This document shows, piece by piece, positions 17,344 through 25,742 of a stretch of 64,000 nt of DNA. Numbering within the stretch: the first letter of the stretch is position 1; the number at the start of each line of letters is the position of its first letter. The DNA is from Vibrio crassostreae (GTDB taxonomy: Bacteria; Pseudomonadota; Gammaproteobacteria; Enterobacterales; Vibrionaceae). The translations under genes were made by a program, and so were the position numbers. Below the pieces are notes generated by a model. That model worked only from the letters and a program-made list of their open reading frames with translations. It was not told the origin of the DNA and made no database searches. Where the stretch lies: positions 1,488,001 to 1,552,000 of the forward strand of contig NZ_AP025476.1 in the NCBI RefSeq assembly GCF_024347415.1. The letters run 5' to 3'.

Positions 17344-19113
17344 ATGACTACATTAATATCTACATCATCCATTTCTTACGATCTAACATCATGCCGATTA
17401 TTTGATGGGCTTTCCTTTACCATTAAGAAAGGTGACCGCATTGGCCTTATTGGCAGTAATGGCTGTGGCAAAAGCACCTTACTACGTCTATTAAACAAAG
17501 ATTTACCAGACTATGTTGGTAGTGTTTCATTCGCCTCGTATGCTGAAGTCGCGCTTATTGAGCAACATCTCCCTAAACGACTGCTGACTATGTCGATGCT
17601 TGATGCCGTTGTCGATAACCTGCCACCAGAGATCCAATTATCCGAGCAATGGCGTGCTCAAATCATCTTGTCTAATTTAGGCTTTGACGAAAGCTATTGG
17701 GATCAGCCGATTGGCACCTTAAGTGGCGGTCAATACGCACGAGTACTGGTGGCAAGAGCCCTAATTGTCGAACCCGACGTTCTACTACTGGACGAACCGA
17801 GTAACCACTTAGATTTGCCAACCTTGCTTTGGTTAGAGCAGTTTCTGATGGATTGGAAGGGCACTTTTGTGATGGTGTCACATGACCAAAGGTTACTCGA
17901 TCATGTAACCAACTGTACTTGGGTACTGCGTGATAAAAAACTGCAAACCTTTAGTCAAACCTGCACACAAGCAAGGAAGGCTTTAGAGGAGAAGGACCGA
18001 GCTGATGCTGAAAGGCAAGAGGCGGAACAAAAGGAGATTAACCGCATTGAAAAGAGTGCGCAGCGATTAGCTATTTGGGGTAGGGATTTCGATAACGAAG
18101 GCCTCGCACGCAAAGCCAAAAGCATGGAGAAACGTGCCGCGGGTTTACGAACGACCATGACGCGTTTGGATACGATTGAACCATGGACACTAAGCCTGTC
18201 AGGTGAGTCAATGAAGGCTAATCGCTTACTTGAACTAGCTTCGGTGCCAATCGCCGCCGCACAAGATCAAGCGCCATTGTTCGAAGTTCTGTTCCAGCAG
18301 ATTAAGAGTGGTGATCGAGTCGCTATCTTAGGTAAGAACGGCGCAGGGAAATCTTCATTGTTGAAAGTGCTATGGGCAAGCTATCAAGCCTCTCAACTTG
18401 AAGATAATGGTTACTTCCATCCTCAAGCTGAAGTGGGTTATTACGACCAAAGCTTGAACCAACTGTGCGATGAACATTCTTTGATAGATTCGTTGTACCC
18501 GTTTTATCCTGTTTCTCAGGAAGCTAGAAAAATGGCTTTGATCAGCGCGGGTTTTTCTTATGAAAGACACGATCAAAAGATCGCTGAACTGAGTGGTGGT
18601 GAACGTTCCCGGCTACTGTTTGTCGGGCTATCTTTGGCTAAGTATCACTTCTTGTTGCTTGATGAACCAACGAACCACCTGGATATTGAAGGTAAGGAAG
18701 AGTTGGTGAACTGCTTAACTCAATTCGAAGGGGGGCTACTGTTGGTCAGCCATGATCGAGAGTTGATTGAAAAATCATGCAATCGATTCTGGTACATCAA
18801 TGATGGTCAACTTGTGGAAATGACTTACTTAGATGCGGTGTATGAGGCGATGTCTGTCGGTAATCAGGTCGTTAGCTTAGAGGCGAATGACACAGCGCCA
18901 AGCTCGGTGTTGTTATCCAAATCTGAGTTTATCGAAAATCACCACTCAAATACGACACAAAACGATGAAGAGTTGCTTTTGGAAAGGCTGTTGGAGTTGG
19001 AAGAGTTACTGACACAAGACCAGTCTCGAAAAGCAAAACATCAAAAGCCAGATCTTCAACATAAATGGCAGCAAGAAATAGAAACTATCAATATGAAATT
19101 GGAGCTTCGTTAG
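17344..19113 (+). CDS. ABC-F family ATPase (candidate ribosome-protection or translation factor)
   Basis: This 589-residue protein has two ATP-binding cassettes and no membrane segments. The first has GSNGCGKST, LSGGQ and LLLDEPSNHLDL; the second has GKNGAGKSS, LSGGERSR and LLLDEPTNHLDI. A long charged linker (about residues 200-290, rich in Glu, Lys and Arg) joins them, and a coiled coil closes the C-terminus (about 545-589). ABC-F proteins act on ribosomes; some free them from antibiotics, others are housekeeping. This one is not clearly Uup, EttA or YheS. A TTG at 17332 is an alternative start. The attenuator-like leader favours an inducible resistance-type role; that is inference. Confidence 0.88.
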   Translation: MTTLISTSSISYDLTSCRLFDGLSFTIKKGDRIGLIGSNGCGKSTLLRLLNKDLPDYVGSVSFASYAEVALIEQHLPKRLLTMSMLDAVVDNLPPEIQLSEQWRAQIILSNLGFDESYWDQPIGTLSGGQYARVLVARALIVEPDVLLLDEPSNHLDLPTLLWLEQFLMDWKGTFVMVSHDQRLLDHVTNCTWVLRDKKLQTFSQTCTQARKALEEKDRADAERQEAEQKEINRIEKSAQRLAIWGRDFDNEGLARKAKSMEKRAAGLRTTMTRLDTIEPWTLSLSGESMKANRLLELASVPIAAAQDQAPLFEVLFQQIKSGDRVAILGKNGAGKSSLLKVLWASYQASQLEDNGYFHPQAEVGYYDQSLNQLCDEHSLIDSLYPFYPVSQEARKMALISAGFSYERHDQKIAELSGGERSRLLFVGLSLAKYHFLLLDEPTNHLDIEGKEELVNCLTQFEGGLLLVSHDRELIEKSCNRFWYINDGQLVEMTYLDAVYEAMSVGNQVVSLEANDTAPSSVLLSKSEFIENHHSNTTQNDEELLLERLLELEELLTQDQSRKAKHQKPDLQHKWQQEIETINMKLELR

Positions 19114-19526
19114 CTTTACATATCAGTTAGTTCTACATATCAATTAGTTGTAAATTTCAATTAGCTGCGCGTGTTAGTTTGCTAAAAATCTTGGTTAGCT
19201 GCGCTCGCCAGTTGACTCGATATAACATTGATGAGTTGTGTGTGCTCGGCTGTGATCGCTGAGCACGCATGACCAAAGACTCTTCGTTTATTCAGAGTCG
19301 GCCAAAGGCTCTTTAGTTATTCTGAATCCGCTAAAGGCTTTTGTTACTTTTGTCAGTATTTATACTGACTCCAAATTCAAGTTTAAAAGCAAAAACCTTG
19401 ATATATATTTGATTCAAACCTCACTGCTCGGAGGTGATGTGTAATATAATCGGCGCCTAAATATAAGAATAAAAATTAAACCATAGAACCAGTAAACGTT
19501 AGGGCTTAGAGAACAAAGTATTTCGT
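19114..19526. repeat. two short tandem-repeat arrays ahead of cqsS
   Basis: A 17-base unit (first copy ACATATCAGTTAGTTCT) is repeated three times with changes at 19118-19168. A second array with a 29-base period, each unit opening C(C/T)AAAG(A/G)CT, runs from 19273 to about 19353. No gene is seen. The remainder (19354-19526) is AT-rich and must hold the cqsS promoter. Confidence 0.6.
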
Positions 19527-21575
19527 ATGAACGCTATTCGCAAAGTTTATCAATACGCAGAACCTAATCTCACCCTTGTAGGTTGGATGGGCTTTGTCGG
19601 CTTTCCCATTTACTACATTGTGTGGGAATTTTTGTTCCCACAACCTTATGAAAACCTACCGCTGCGTCTAACGTGTTCGGTACTGTTCTTAGGCATCATT
19701 TTCCGTAATCGTGTGCCATTTGAATGGCGCAAATACCTTCCGGCTTATTACCAAGTTGCGGTAACCCTCTGCTTGCCGTGTTTCTTCTTTTACATGCTGC
19801 TGATGAACAATTGGTCCAATGTTTGGGTCATGTCTTTCATGTCAGCTATATTCCTGCATATTTTGTTGGTGCACGTCACTAAAGTCATGTTCGCTCAAAC
19901 TTTTGCCGGAATCGGAATTGCGACGTTATGCGCTTGGGTGGCACAAGGTTTCTACCTAGAAATTACAATGGACTGGACGCATGTGCCCATCTTCTTGTTT
20001 ATCTACTTGTTCGGTAACTTGTTCTACTTCCGTAATCAGGTGGAACACGAGAACAAAGTGTCACTGGCGAAGTCTTTTGGTGCCGGTATTGCCCACGAAA
20101 TGCGAAACCCATTAAGTGGTTTGTTGACCTCTATTGATGTCATGCAATCCATACTACCGAACCCTAAAAGTGGCGACCACAAAGGGCAATATGCGCTGAG
20201 TAATGAAGACGTTATCCAGTTGCGAGAAGTGGGTGATGAAGCGATGGAGATCATTCACTCAGGTAACGAAACGATTGATCTGTTATTGACTTCAATTGAC
20301 GAAAACCGAGTCTCTCGCTCGACCTTTAAAAAGCATTCGGCGCAAGCGGTCGTGGAGGGTTCGATTGCCAGCTTTAATTACAAGCGCGCAGCCGATAAAT
20401 CTGCAATTTCTTTAGACGTACAAAGCGACTTTGACTTCTTAGGAAGCGATACCTTGTTGAAGTACGTGATGTATAACCTGTTCAAGAACGCATTCCATCA
20501 TCGCAGCCCTGAAGATTTCCATATTCATGTCACGATGTGCAGTGATGAAGTAACCAATCAAATCATGGTGACGGATAACGGCTCTGGCATATCAAGTGAT
20601 GTGATTCGCCGTATCTTCCAAGACTTCTACACCACAGGCCAATCAGGTAACTACGGTTTAGGCTTGCCATTTTGTCAGAAGGTAATGCGCTCGTTTGGTG
20701 GCGAAATCAAATGTCAGTCGGAAGTGGAGCAATGGACGCAATTCACGATGACGTTTCCAGCTCTGACATCCAACTCAGTGAAAGAGATTAAGAGCGAACT
20801 GACTAAGTTAAAGGGCGTGGTGATGATCAGTGATCAGAAGGTTCTGACCAGTAAAATGACCGAGATGTCGCGTTTTATGGGCTTTGACCTCACTATTATG
20901 GATGTCGCTTCTGCGCTTAAAAATAAGGAATATCAGTTCGAATTTGATTTGGTTTTCGTTGATATGGAGAGCTTGGATCTACGAGCTAGCTGCTTGGAGA
21001 GGATTGAATCACTGCTTTCGTTTACCGAAGCTCGAATCATTTACCTCTATGAGCATCATCCGATTAGGCGTGTATGTAACGTCACTTTCGAGCCTATTTG
21101 GGTGGAAACACAAGTTTGGCTACTCAATACCAAAGCGACCATCGACCGTTTACTGTTCGATTCCAATTACGTGATGCCGTCTGTGCCAGTAAAACCGTTA
21201 GAGGCTGCGAACAAACGTACGATTATGGTGGTGGATGACAATGAATCTTTGCGCCGTTTTACTGCTATGTTATTGGAAAAGCAGGGCTTTGATGTGGTGC
21301 AGAAAGAAGATGGTCAGCAAGCGTTAGATGCGTTGGATAGCGACGATATTGACCTGATTCTCATGGATATCGAAATGCCAATCATGGATGGTGTGGAAGC
21401 GTCTCGCCGAATTCGAAGTGCCAACAAGGCATACTCTTCAGTGCCGATTATTGCCCATACCGGTGATAGTTCGCCCGTCACTTTGGAAAAAATGGAATCA
21501 TCAGGCATGTCTGATTTCATCGTCAAACCCGCAGATAAAAACCGACTGTTCGATAAGATTGCTCACTGGATCTAG
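19527..21575 (+). CDS. cqsS: CqsS, hybrid sensor kinase for CAI-1-type autoinducers
   Basis: The 682-residue protein begins with about six membrane segments (residues 15-168) forming the autoinducer-binding domain. A histidine-kinase core follows with the phospho-acceptor His190 in GIAHEMRNPLSG, and ATP-binding boxes NLFKNAFHH, DNGSGIS and GLGLPFCQK. A C-terminal receiver domain has its phosphorylated Asp614 in LILMDIEMP. It matches V. cholerae CqsS in length and order, with residues about four lower. At low cell density the kinase feeds LuxU/LuxO; binding of (Z)-3-aminoundec-2-en-4-one-type molecules turns it into a phosphatase. It faces cqsA tail to tail, sharing a terminator. Confidence 0.96.
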   Translation: MNAIRKVYQYAEPNLTLVGWMGFVGFPIYYIVWEFLFPQPYENLPLRLTCSVLFLGIIFRNRVPFEWRKYLPAYYQVAVTLCLPCFFFYMLLMNNWSNVWVMSFMSAIFLHILLVHVTKVMFAQTFAGIGIATLCAWVAQGFYLEITMDWTHVPIFLFIYLFGNLFYFRNQVEHENKVSLAKSFGAGIAHEMRNPLSGLLTSIDVMQSILPNPKSGDHKGQYALSNEDVIQLREVGDEAMEIIHSGNETIDLLLTSIDENRVSRSTFKKHSAQAVVEGSIASFNYKRAADKSAISLDVQSDFDFLGSDTLLKYVMYNLFKNAFHHRSPEDFHIHVTMCSDEVTNQIMVTDNGSGISSDVIRRIFQDFYTTGQSGNYGLGLPFCQKVMRSFGGEIKCQSEVEQWTQFTMTFPALTSNSVKEIKSELTKLKGVVMISDQKVLTSKMTEMSRFMGFDLTIMDVASALKNKEYQFEFDLVFVDMESLDLRASCLERIESLLSFTEARIIYLYEHHPIRRVCNVTFEPIWVETQVWLLNTKATIDRLLFDSNYVMPSVPVKPLEAANKRTIMVVDDNESLRRFTAMLLEKQGFDVVQKEDGQQALDALDSDDIDLILMDIEMPIMDGVEASRRIRSANKAYSSVPIIAHTGDSSPVTLEKMESSGMSDFIVKPADKNRLFDKIAHWI

Positions 21576-21629
21576 TGAATGTCATAGTTTGAGCTACACG
21601 ACCATCGTGTCGGCGACTCAAATGCAAGA

Positions 21630-21660
21630 AAGAGCTCAGCGAATTGCTGGGCTCTTTTTG
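21630..21660 (+). terminator. terminator between cqsS and cqsA
   Basis: AGAGC-T-CAGC pairs with GCTG-G-GCTCT around GAATT at 21631-21655, followed by five Ts. It ends cqsS. Confidence 0.8.
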
Positions 21661-21725
21661 TTTAGCGACATGGTAGCGTCCATTCAGTCCTGCCGTTTTT
21701 AGTTAAAGAATTAGTGTGTTCAGAG

Positions 21726-22907
21726 CTATACGAATTCTAACTCTGGGTGATGGTACGCCTCATGACAAACCGTGAGCACATGGTCAATGTCTCGTGGAGT
21801 CATGTCGGCATTCACTGAAAATCGGATGATGTTCTTATTCTTCCCTGTCGCTGGGCGGCAGAACACTGCACCGAACACATCACGTTCTTCAAGGAAATCG
21901 CGCACTCGCTCTGTATTTCTTTCATTACCACACTCTAGCGAGACGATTTGAGATTCACTACGGATGTTAAAGCCAATCCGTTTTAGACCCGTAATGAGCG
22001 ACTGTGCTCGCTTAAACAGGGCTTGTCGTTTGTCATCTGCACCTTTAATCACCTCCAATGTTTTCTCTAAACGAATCACTTCTTGCGGCAATACGGTTGA
22101 GCTAAAAATGGCAGGATAAGCAACAAACGGCAAAGTATCAGAGAGCTGTTTGGGCCCAAGGATCGCGCCTGCACGATAAGCGAAGGTTTTGGCTAAGCTG
22201 ACCGTGATAAAGTCGACTTGGTCAGTGAGCCCGAGAGCTTGCACTAAGCCTGCACCTTTTTCACCGTGTGTCCCTAATGAGTGCGATTCATCGACGATAA
22301 CAGCGCAATCAAACTCTTGCGCCATTTCGTAGATGTCGCGGAGCGGGGCAATGGTACCAATGGTGCTGTAAATCGAGTCGACAACAATCACACCAGAACC
22401 ATGACGTCCCAGTTGCTTACGTAAGTGACTCATATTGTTATGCATAAATGGATGAGCTGCCGCGCCTGCTGCGCGAATACCTTCCCATAGCGACATATGT
22501 GCAAAGAAGTCGATATACACCGGCGTATTTGGCGGACAGATCGTTTGAAGCAACCCAATATTGGCTGCCCAACCAGACTGAGAAAGCAGGCAGGTTTCCA
22601 TTCCAACATAGTTGGCGAGTTCGGTTTCAAACGCAGGTTTAGACTCTGCATCTTGTAAGAAAATCGCAGACATTACCACATTGTCGTCGTGGTCGCTGAT
22701 CGCCGCTTGGTGAGCTTGTTGGATTGCTTTGTTATGTGACAAAGACAAATAATCATTGCTCTGCATGACAACGGAGTCGCGCGATGGACGTTTACCCAAC
22801 ACCAAGTGTTTTTGGCTTTGGTTCTGGGTGATTAGGTCTTGAATATAGAAGCTCAAGCGTTCTTCAATAAAGGAAGGTAATGTTTTGTTTTTGGTTTTAT
22901 CACTCAT
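21726..22907 (-). CDS. cqsA: CqsA, CAI-1 autoinducer synthase
   Basis: This 393-residue PLP-dependent enzyme belongs to the alpha-oxoamine synthase fold. VMQSNDYLSLS lies near the N-terminus, IVDESHSLG near residue 205, and the PLP lysine is in TVSLAKTFAYRAGAILG. CqsA joins an acyl-CoA with S-adenosylmethionine (or aminobutyrate) to make aminoketone precursors of CAI-1. Length and pairing with cqsS match V. cholerae, where CqsA has 389 residues. I start at the ATG at 22907 (MSDKTKNK), which has GAAGAGAA ahead, not the TTG at 22922. Confidence 0.96.
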   Translation of the reverse strand: MSDKTKNKTLPSFIEERLSFYIQDLITQNQSQKHLVLGKRPSRDSVVMQSNDYLSLSHNKAIQQAHQAAISDHDDNVVMSAIFLQDAESKPAFETELANYVGMETCLLSQSGWAANIGLLQTICPPNTPVYIDFFAHMSLWEGIRAAGAAAHPFMHNNMSHLRKQLGRHGSGVIVVDSIYSTIGTIAPLRDIYEMAQEFDCAVIVDESHSLGTHGEKGAGLVQALGLTDQVDFITVSLAKTFAYRAGAILGPKQLSDTLPFVAYPAIFSSTVLPQEVIRLEKTLEVIKGADDKRQALFKRAQSLITGLKRIGFNIRSESQIVSLECGNERNTERVRDFLEERDVFGAVFCRPATGKNKNIIRFSVNADMTPRDIDHVLTVCHEAYHHPELEFV

Positions 22908-23165
22908 AATAGTTCTCTTCAAATATAGGAAAACGCCAGCGCTGACGGCTGTATATTGAAGATAAAAAGTGGTGTGTCATTAGCCAAGTTGCATAATTTT
23001 GTGGGTGCTTGCAAACTCAGCATTTAAGGGTTTTGAGGCGAATGGATTTCCTTACGGTAACGAGCTTTAACCCAATTCCAATCAGAATAATAACCGCCTC
23101 TTTTATAACAAATAGCGATGAAGGGACTAAGAGTCAAAGCCGTGAGAGAAAGCTCTTAGAAAAGG

Positions 23166-24554
23166 CTAACCACTGACACATTGATGGATAAGTTTAATCA
23201 AGTCATCCAACTGCTGTTTGGCTTCTCCCTCTAACGAATAACCAAAATTGATGCGTAGACAGTTGCTGTAGAGATCAAGAGTGCTGAACAGATGCCCAAG
23301 CCTGATATCAAGGTTTTGTTCGGCGACCGCTTGAGTAAATGCTTGTTGATTTAGATTGGGTATTTGTAACCAAAGCACCATGCCACCTTGTGGGTTACTG
23401 ATCTTCACATCTTGAGGAAGGTGTTGAGTTAAATAGCTGAGGTATTGTTGGCGCAAAGAGAGGATTTGAGAGCATCTTCTTCTAACGTGTTTGGCGTATT
23501 GGCCTGATTCGATAAAGTCAGCAACCGCGAGTTGAGTCGGCAGGGCGACGCCATAGCTAGCAGCAGAAAACTGAGCCTTGTACTCGTCTATGTATCTGCC
23601 AGGCAAACACCAGCCTAAACGATAACTGGGTGAAAGGCTTTTCGATACCGACCCACACCACATCACGTATCCGCCTTTGTCATAGTATTTTGCTGGCAGA
23701 GGCGTGTGTGATGAGTATGACAGCTCCAAATACACATCGTCTTCAATGATGGGTACTCGATAGTGGTTCGCTAATTCAGCCAGTTTTTGCTTTTGACTGG
23801 CAGACATATTGATCCCTTGAGGATTCATATGGGAGGTACAGAAGATTGCTGCATCCACACGTTTGTTTTTCAGATGTGTTTCTAGCTGTTTTAGGTCGAC
23901 ACCGTCATCCAAAGACGGGATCTCGATGATCTGGCGTGACATCTTGCCGAGCAACTCCAGAATACCGTTGAAGCAAGGAGAGCTGATGGCAATGGTGTCA
24001 CCTTCTTTGGTGCAGGATTCGAGAGCGGCTTTAATCGCCGACATACAGCCTGCCGTGATCACCATTTCGTCAGGTCCAAAGTGGACATCAAGCTTGGCAA
24101 AGTGGGTGGACAAAGCTTGTCTTAACATCGGCTCGCCCTGCGTATCAGGGTAGTGATTAAGCCTGTCGCCCATACGTTTGATAGAACGGCGGAAACTGCG
24201 TTCTAGTTCAACAATCGATTGTTCATCATTAGTGGTGCTAGAGACCCCTAAAGGCCCATTGATTGAGTTGTGAGTCGATGAAGTTTGCTTAACTTTGGAA
24301 ATCTTACTTTCAAACTGCGCCCACTCAGGTGTTGAATGAACAGGCTTGTGAGGCGAGACAAAATACCCCGCTTGCGGGCGAGAATGAATCCAACCCTGTG
24401 ATTCTAACTCTTGGTAACAGCTCACTACAGTCGACATGCTGACGGTTTGTTGCTTAGCCAATTGACGAAGCGAAGGCATACGCCCACCTTCAGGTCTTTT
24501 CCCACTTTCAATCTCATTAATAAACTGATTGGCAAGTTTTCTGTAGATGCTCAT
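23166..24554 (-). CDS. MocR-type regulator (GntR DNA-binding domain fused to aminotransferase fold)
   Basis: The 462-residue protein joins an N-terminal GntR winged helix (residues 1-68, RMPSLRQLAKQQTVSMSTVV) to a type-I aminotransferase-like domain. The PLP lysine lies in WCGSVSKSLSPSYRLGW, and the YPDTQGEPMLRQAL entry motif is present. MocR proteins use PLP or a PLP-amino-acid adduct as effector and bind direct repeats. Here two direct repeats lie in the 103-base gap to the divergent DMT exporter at 24658, its likely target. The effector is unknown. ATG 24554 or GTG 24560 could be the start. Confidence 0.93.
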   Translation of the reverse strand: MSIYRKLANQFINEIESGKRPEGGRMPSLRQLAKQQTVSMSTVVSCYQELESQGWIHSRPQAGYFVSPHKPVHSTPEWAQFESKISKVKQTSSTHNSINGPLGVSSTTNDEQSIVELERSFRRSIKRMGDRLNHYPDTQGEPMLRQALSTHFAKLDVHFGPDEMVITAGCMSAIKAALESCTKEGDTIAISSPCFNGILELLGKMSRQIIEIPSLDDGVDLKQLETHLKNKRVDAAIFCTSHMNPQGINMSASQKQKLAELANHYRVPIIEDDVYLELSYSSHTPLPAKYYDKGGYVMWCGSVSKSLSPSYRLGWCLPGRYIDEYKAQFSAASYGVALPTQLAVADFIESGQYAKHVRRRCSQILSLRQQYLSYLTQHLPQDVKISNPQGGMVLWLQIPNLNQQAFTQAVAEQNLDIRLGHLFSTLDLYSNCLRINFGYSLEGEAKQQLDDLIKLIHQCVSG

Positions 24555-24572
24555 TGTCACGACCGTTATTAA

Positions 24573-24620
24573 CTGTACTGGTTTTTATTGTAAAAATTGT
24601 ATCTGTACCGGTTTTATTGT
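24573..24620. promoter_or_regulatory. candidate MocR operator: two direct repeats
   Basis: CTGTACTGGTTTTTATTGT (24573-24591) and CTGTACCGGTTTTATTGT (24603-24620) are near-identical direct repeats starting 30 bases apart, about three helical turns. They lie between the MocR-type gene and the divergent exporter gene, where direct-repeat operators are typical for this regulator family. Confidence 0.7.
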
Positions 24621-24657
24621 TCAAGGGATACTCTTTTAAAACAAAGGAGGGGTCAGT

Positions 24658-25554
24658 ATGAAAAGAAATGATTTGTTGTTAGCGGTGTTCGTCATGGCAA
24701 TTTGGGGATTCAATTTCTCGATGATCAAAATGGGCGTGACCAATGTGCACCCTTTGTTGGCAACGGCTGCGCGTTTCTCGCTAGCGGTGATTCCAGTGAT
24801 ATTTTTTGTGGCGAGACCGAATGTCGCTTGGCGCTATTTAGTCAGTTATGGCTTTGTGTTCGGTGTGGGTATTTGGGGCATGGCTTCATGGTCAATCACA
24901 GCGGGGCTCTCATCAGGGTTGTCGTCTGTATTGCTTTCTACCAACGTATTAATTGGTATGGCCGTTGGGGTATGGGTTTTCAAAGAAAGTACGTCGGTTC
25001 GTAAGTTAGTTGGTGCGATGTTAGCCATGTTTGCACTCGCAGTCTTAGTCTCGGCGGCACAGGGTAATATCACCGTTAATGGCGTGATCTTGATTATGAT
25101 TGCAGCGTGTAGTTGGACGCTAATGGGCGTGATTGTTAAGGCATCTAAAACCACTCAAGCTTTTGCGTTCAATGTCTGGGGGATGTTGTTTGCTCCAGTA
25201 CCATTAGTGTTATTTGCAGTGATGCTACACGGTGATCAAATTATCTGGCAGGGCATCGAACAATGGGATTGGAATACGACGATTGCTGTTCTGTTTCAGG
25301 CTTACCCGACCACCTTGTTTGGTTACTGGGTGTGGAATAAGTTGTTAATCCAATATCCTTTAAGCACAACGGCACCGTTAACCTTACTAGTACCAATCTT
25401 TGCATTGATCAGCGGTTACTTTATGTATGACGAAGTATTGTCAGTCGCTCAAGTGGTTGCATCGGTGCTGTTTTTAGTCGGGATTGGTTTGATAGTGAAG
25501 CCTGCGAAGGCTTCTAATTCTCAAGCTACAACGAAACTCGCAGAACAAAAGTGA
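24658..25554 (+). CDS. EamA/DMT-superfamily exporter
   Basis: The 298-residue protein has ten hydrophobic segments in two EamA repeats: the first opens LLAVFVMAIWGFNFSMIKMG, the second MIAACSWTLMGVIVKAS. This is the layout of drug/metabolite transporters such as RhaT or YdeD-type amino-acid exporters. A strong GGAGG precedes the ATG. Control by the divergent MocR-type regulator suggests export of an amino-acid-related compound; the substrate is not identifiable. Confidence 0.9.
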   Translation: MKRNDLLLAVFVMAIWGFNFSMIKMGVTNVHPLLATAARFSLAVIPVIFFVARPNVAWRYLVSYGFVFGVGIWGMASWSITAGLSSGLSSVLLSTNVLIGMAVGVWVFKESTSVRKLVGAMLAMFALAVLVSAAQGNITVNGVILIMIAACSWTLMGVIVKASKTTQAFAFNVWGMLFAPVPLVLFAVMLHGDQIIWQGIEQWDWNTTIAVLFQAYPTTLFGYWVWNKLLIQYPLSTTAPLTLLVPIFALISGYFMYDEVLSVAQVVASVLFLVGIGLIVKPAKASNSQATTKLAEQK

Positions 25555-25610
25555 TTGATAATCGGACAGTATTCAATGAAACGGATAGAGTTCAAATGCT
25601 TTGAATAACA

Positions 25611-25638
25611 ATAAGGCCTCGCACTTGCGAGGTCTTAC
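25611..25638. terminator. bidirectional hairpin between convergent genes
   Basis: AAGGCCTCGC (25613-25622) pairs with GCGAGGTCTT (25627-25636) over ten base pairs including one G-T pair. It lies between the exporter gene and the end of the zinc operon. The T-tract is weak on the plus strand and better on the minus strand. Confidence 0.5.
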
Positions 25639-25742
25639 TCTATGTCGAAGAAGTGAAGTTACTTAAAGAATTAATTAACAGCACTCTATTCACTTGCTCT
25701 CAATGAACTAGCTCTTAATTAATAACTCTATTAACTAAGCGA

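Noticed and set aside
24702..25154. 100-codon frames in both directions inside the DMT exporter gene
   Set aside because: Shadows of a clear membrane-protein gene; no independent ribosome-binding sites.
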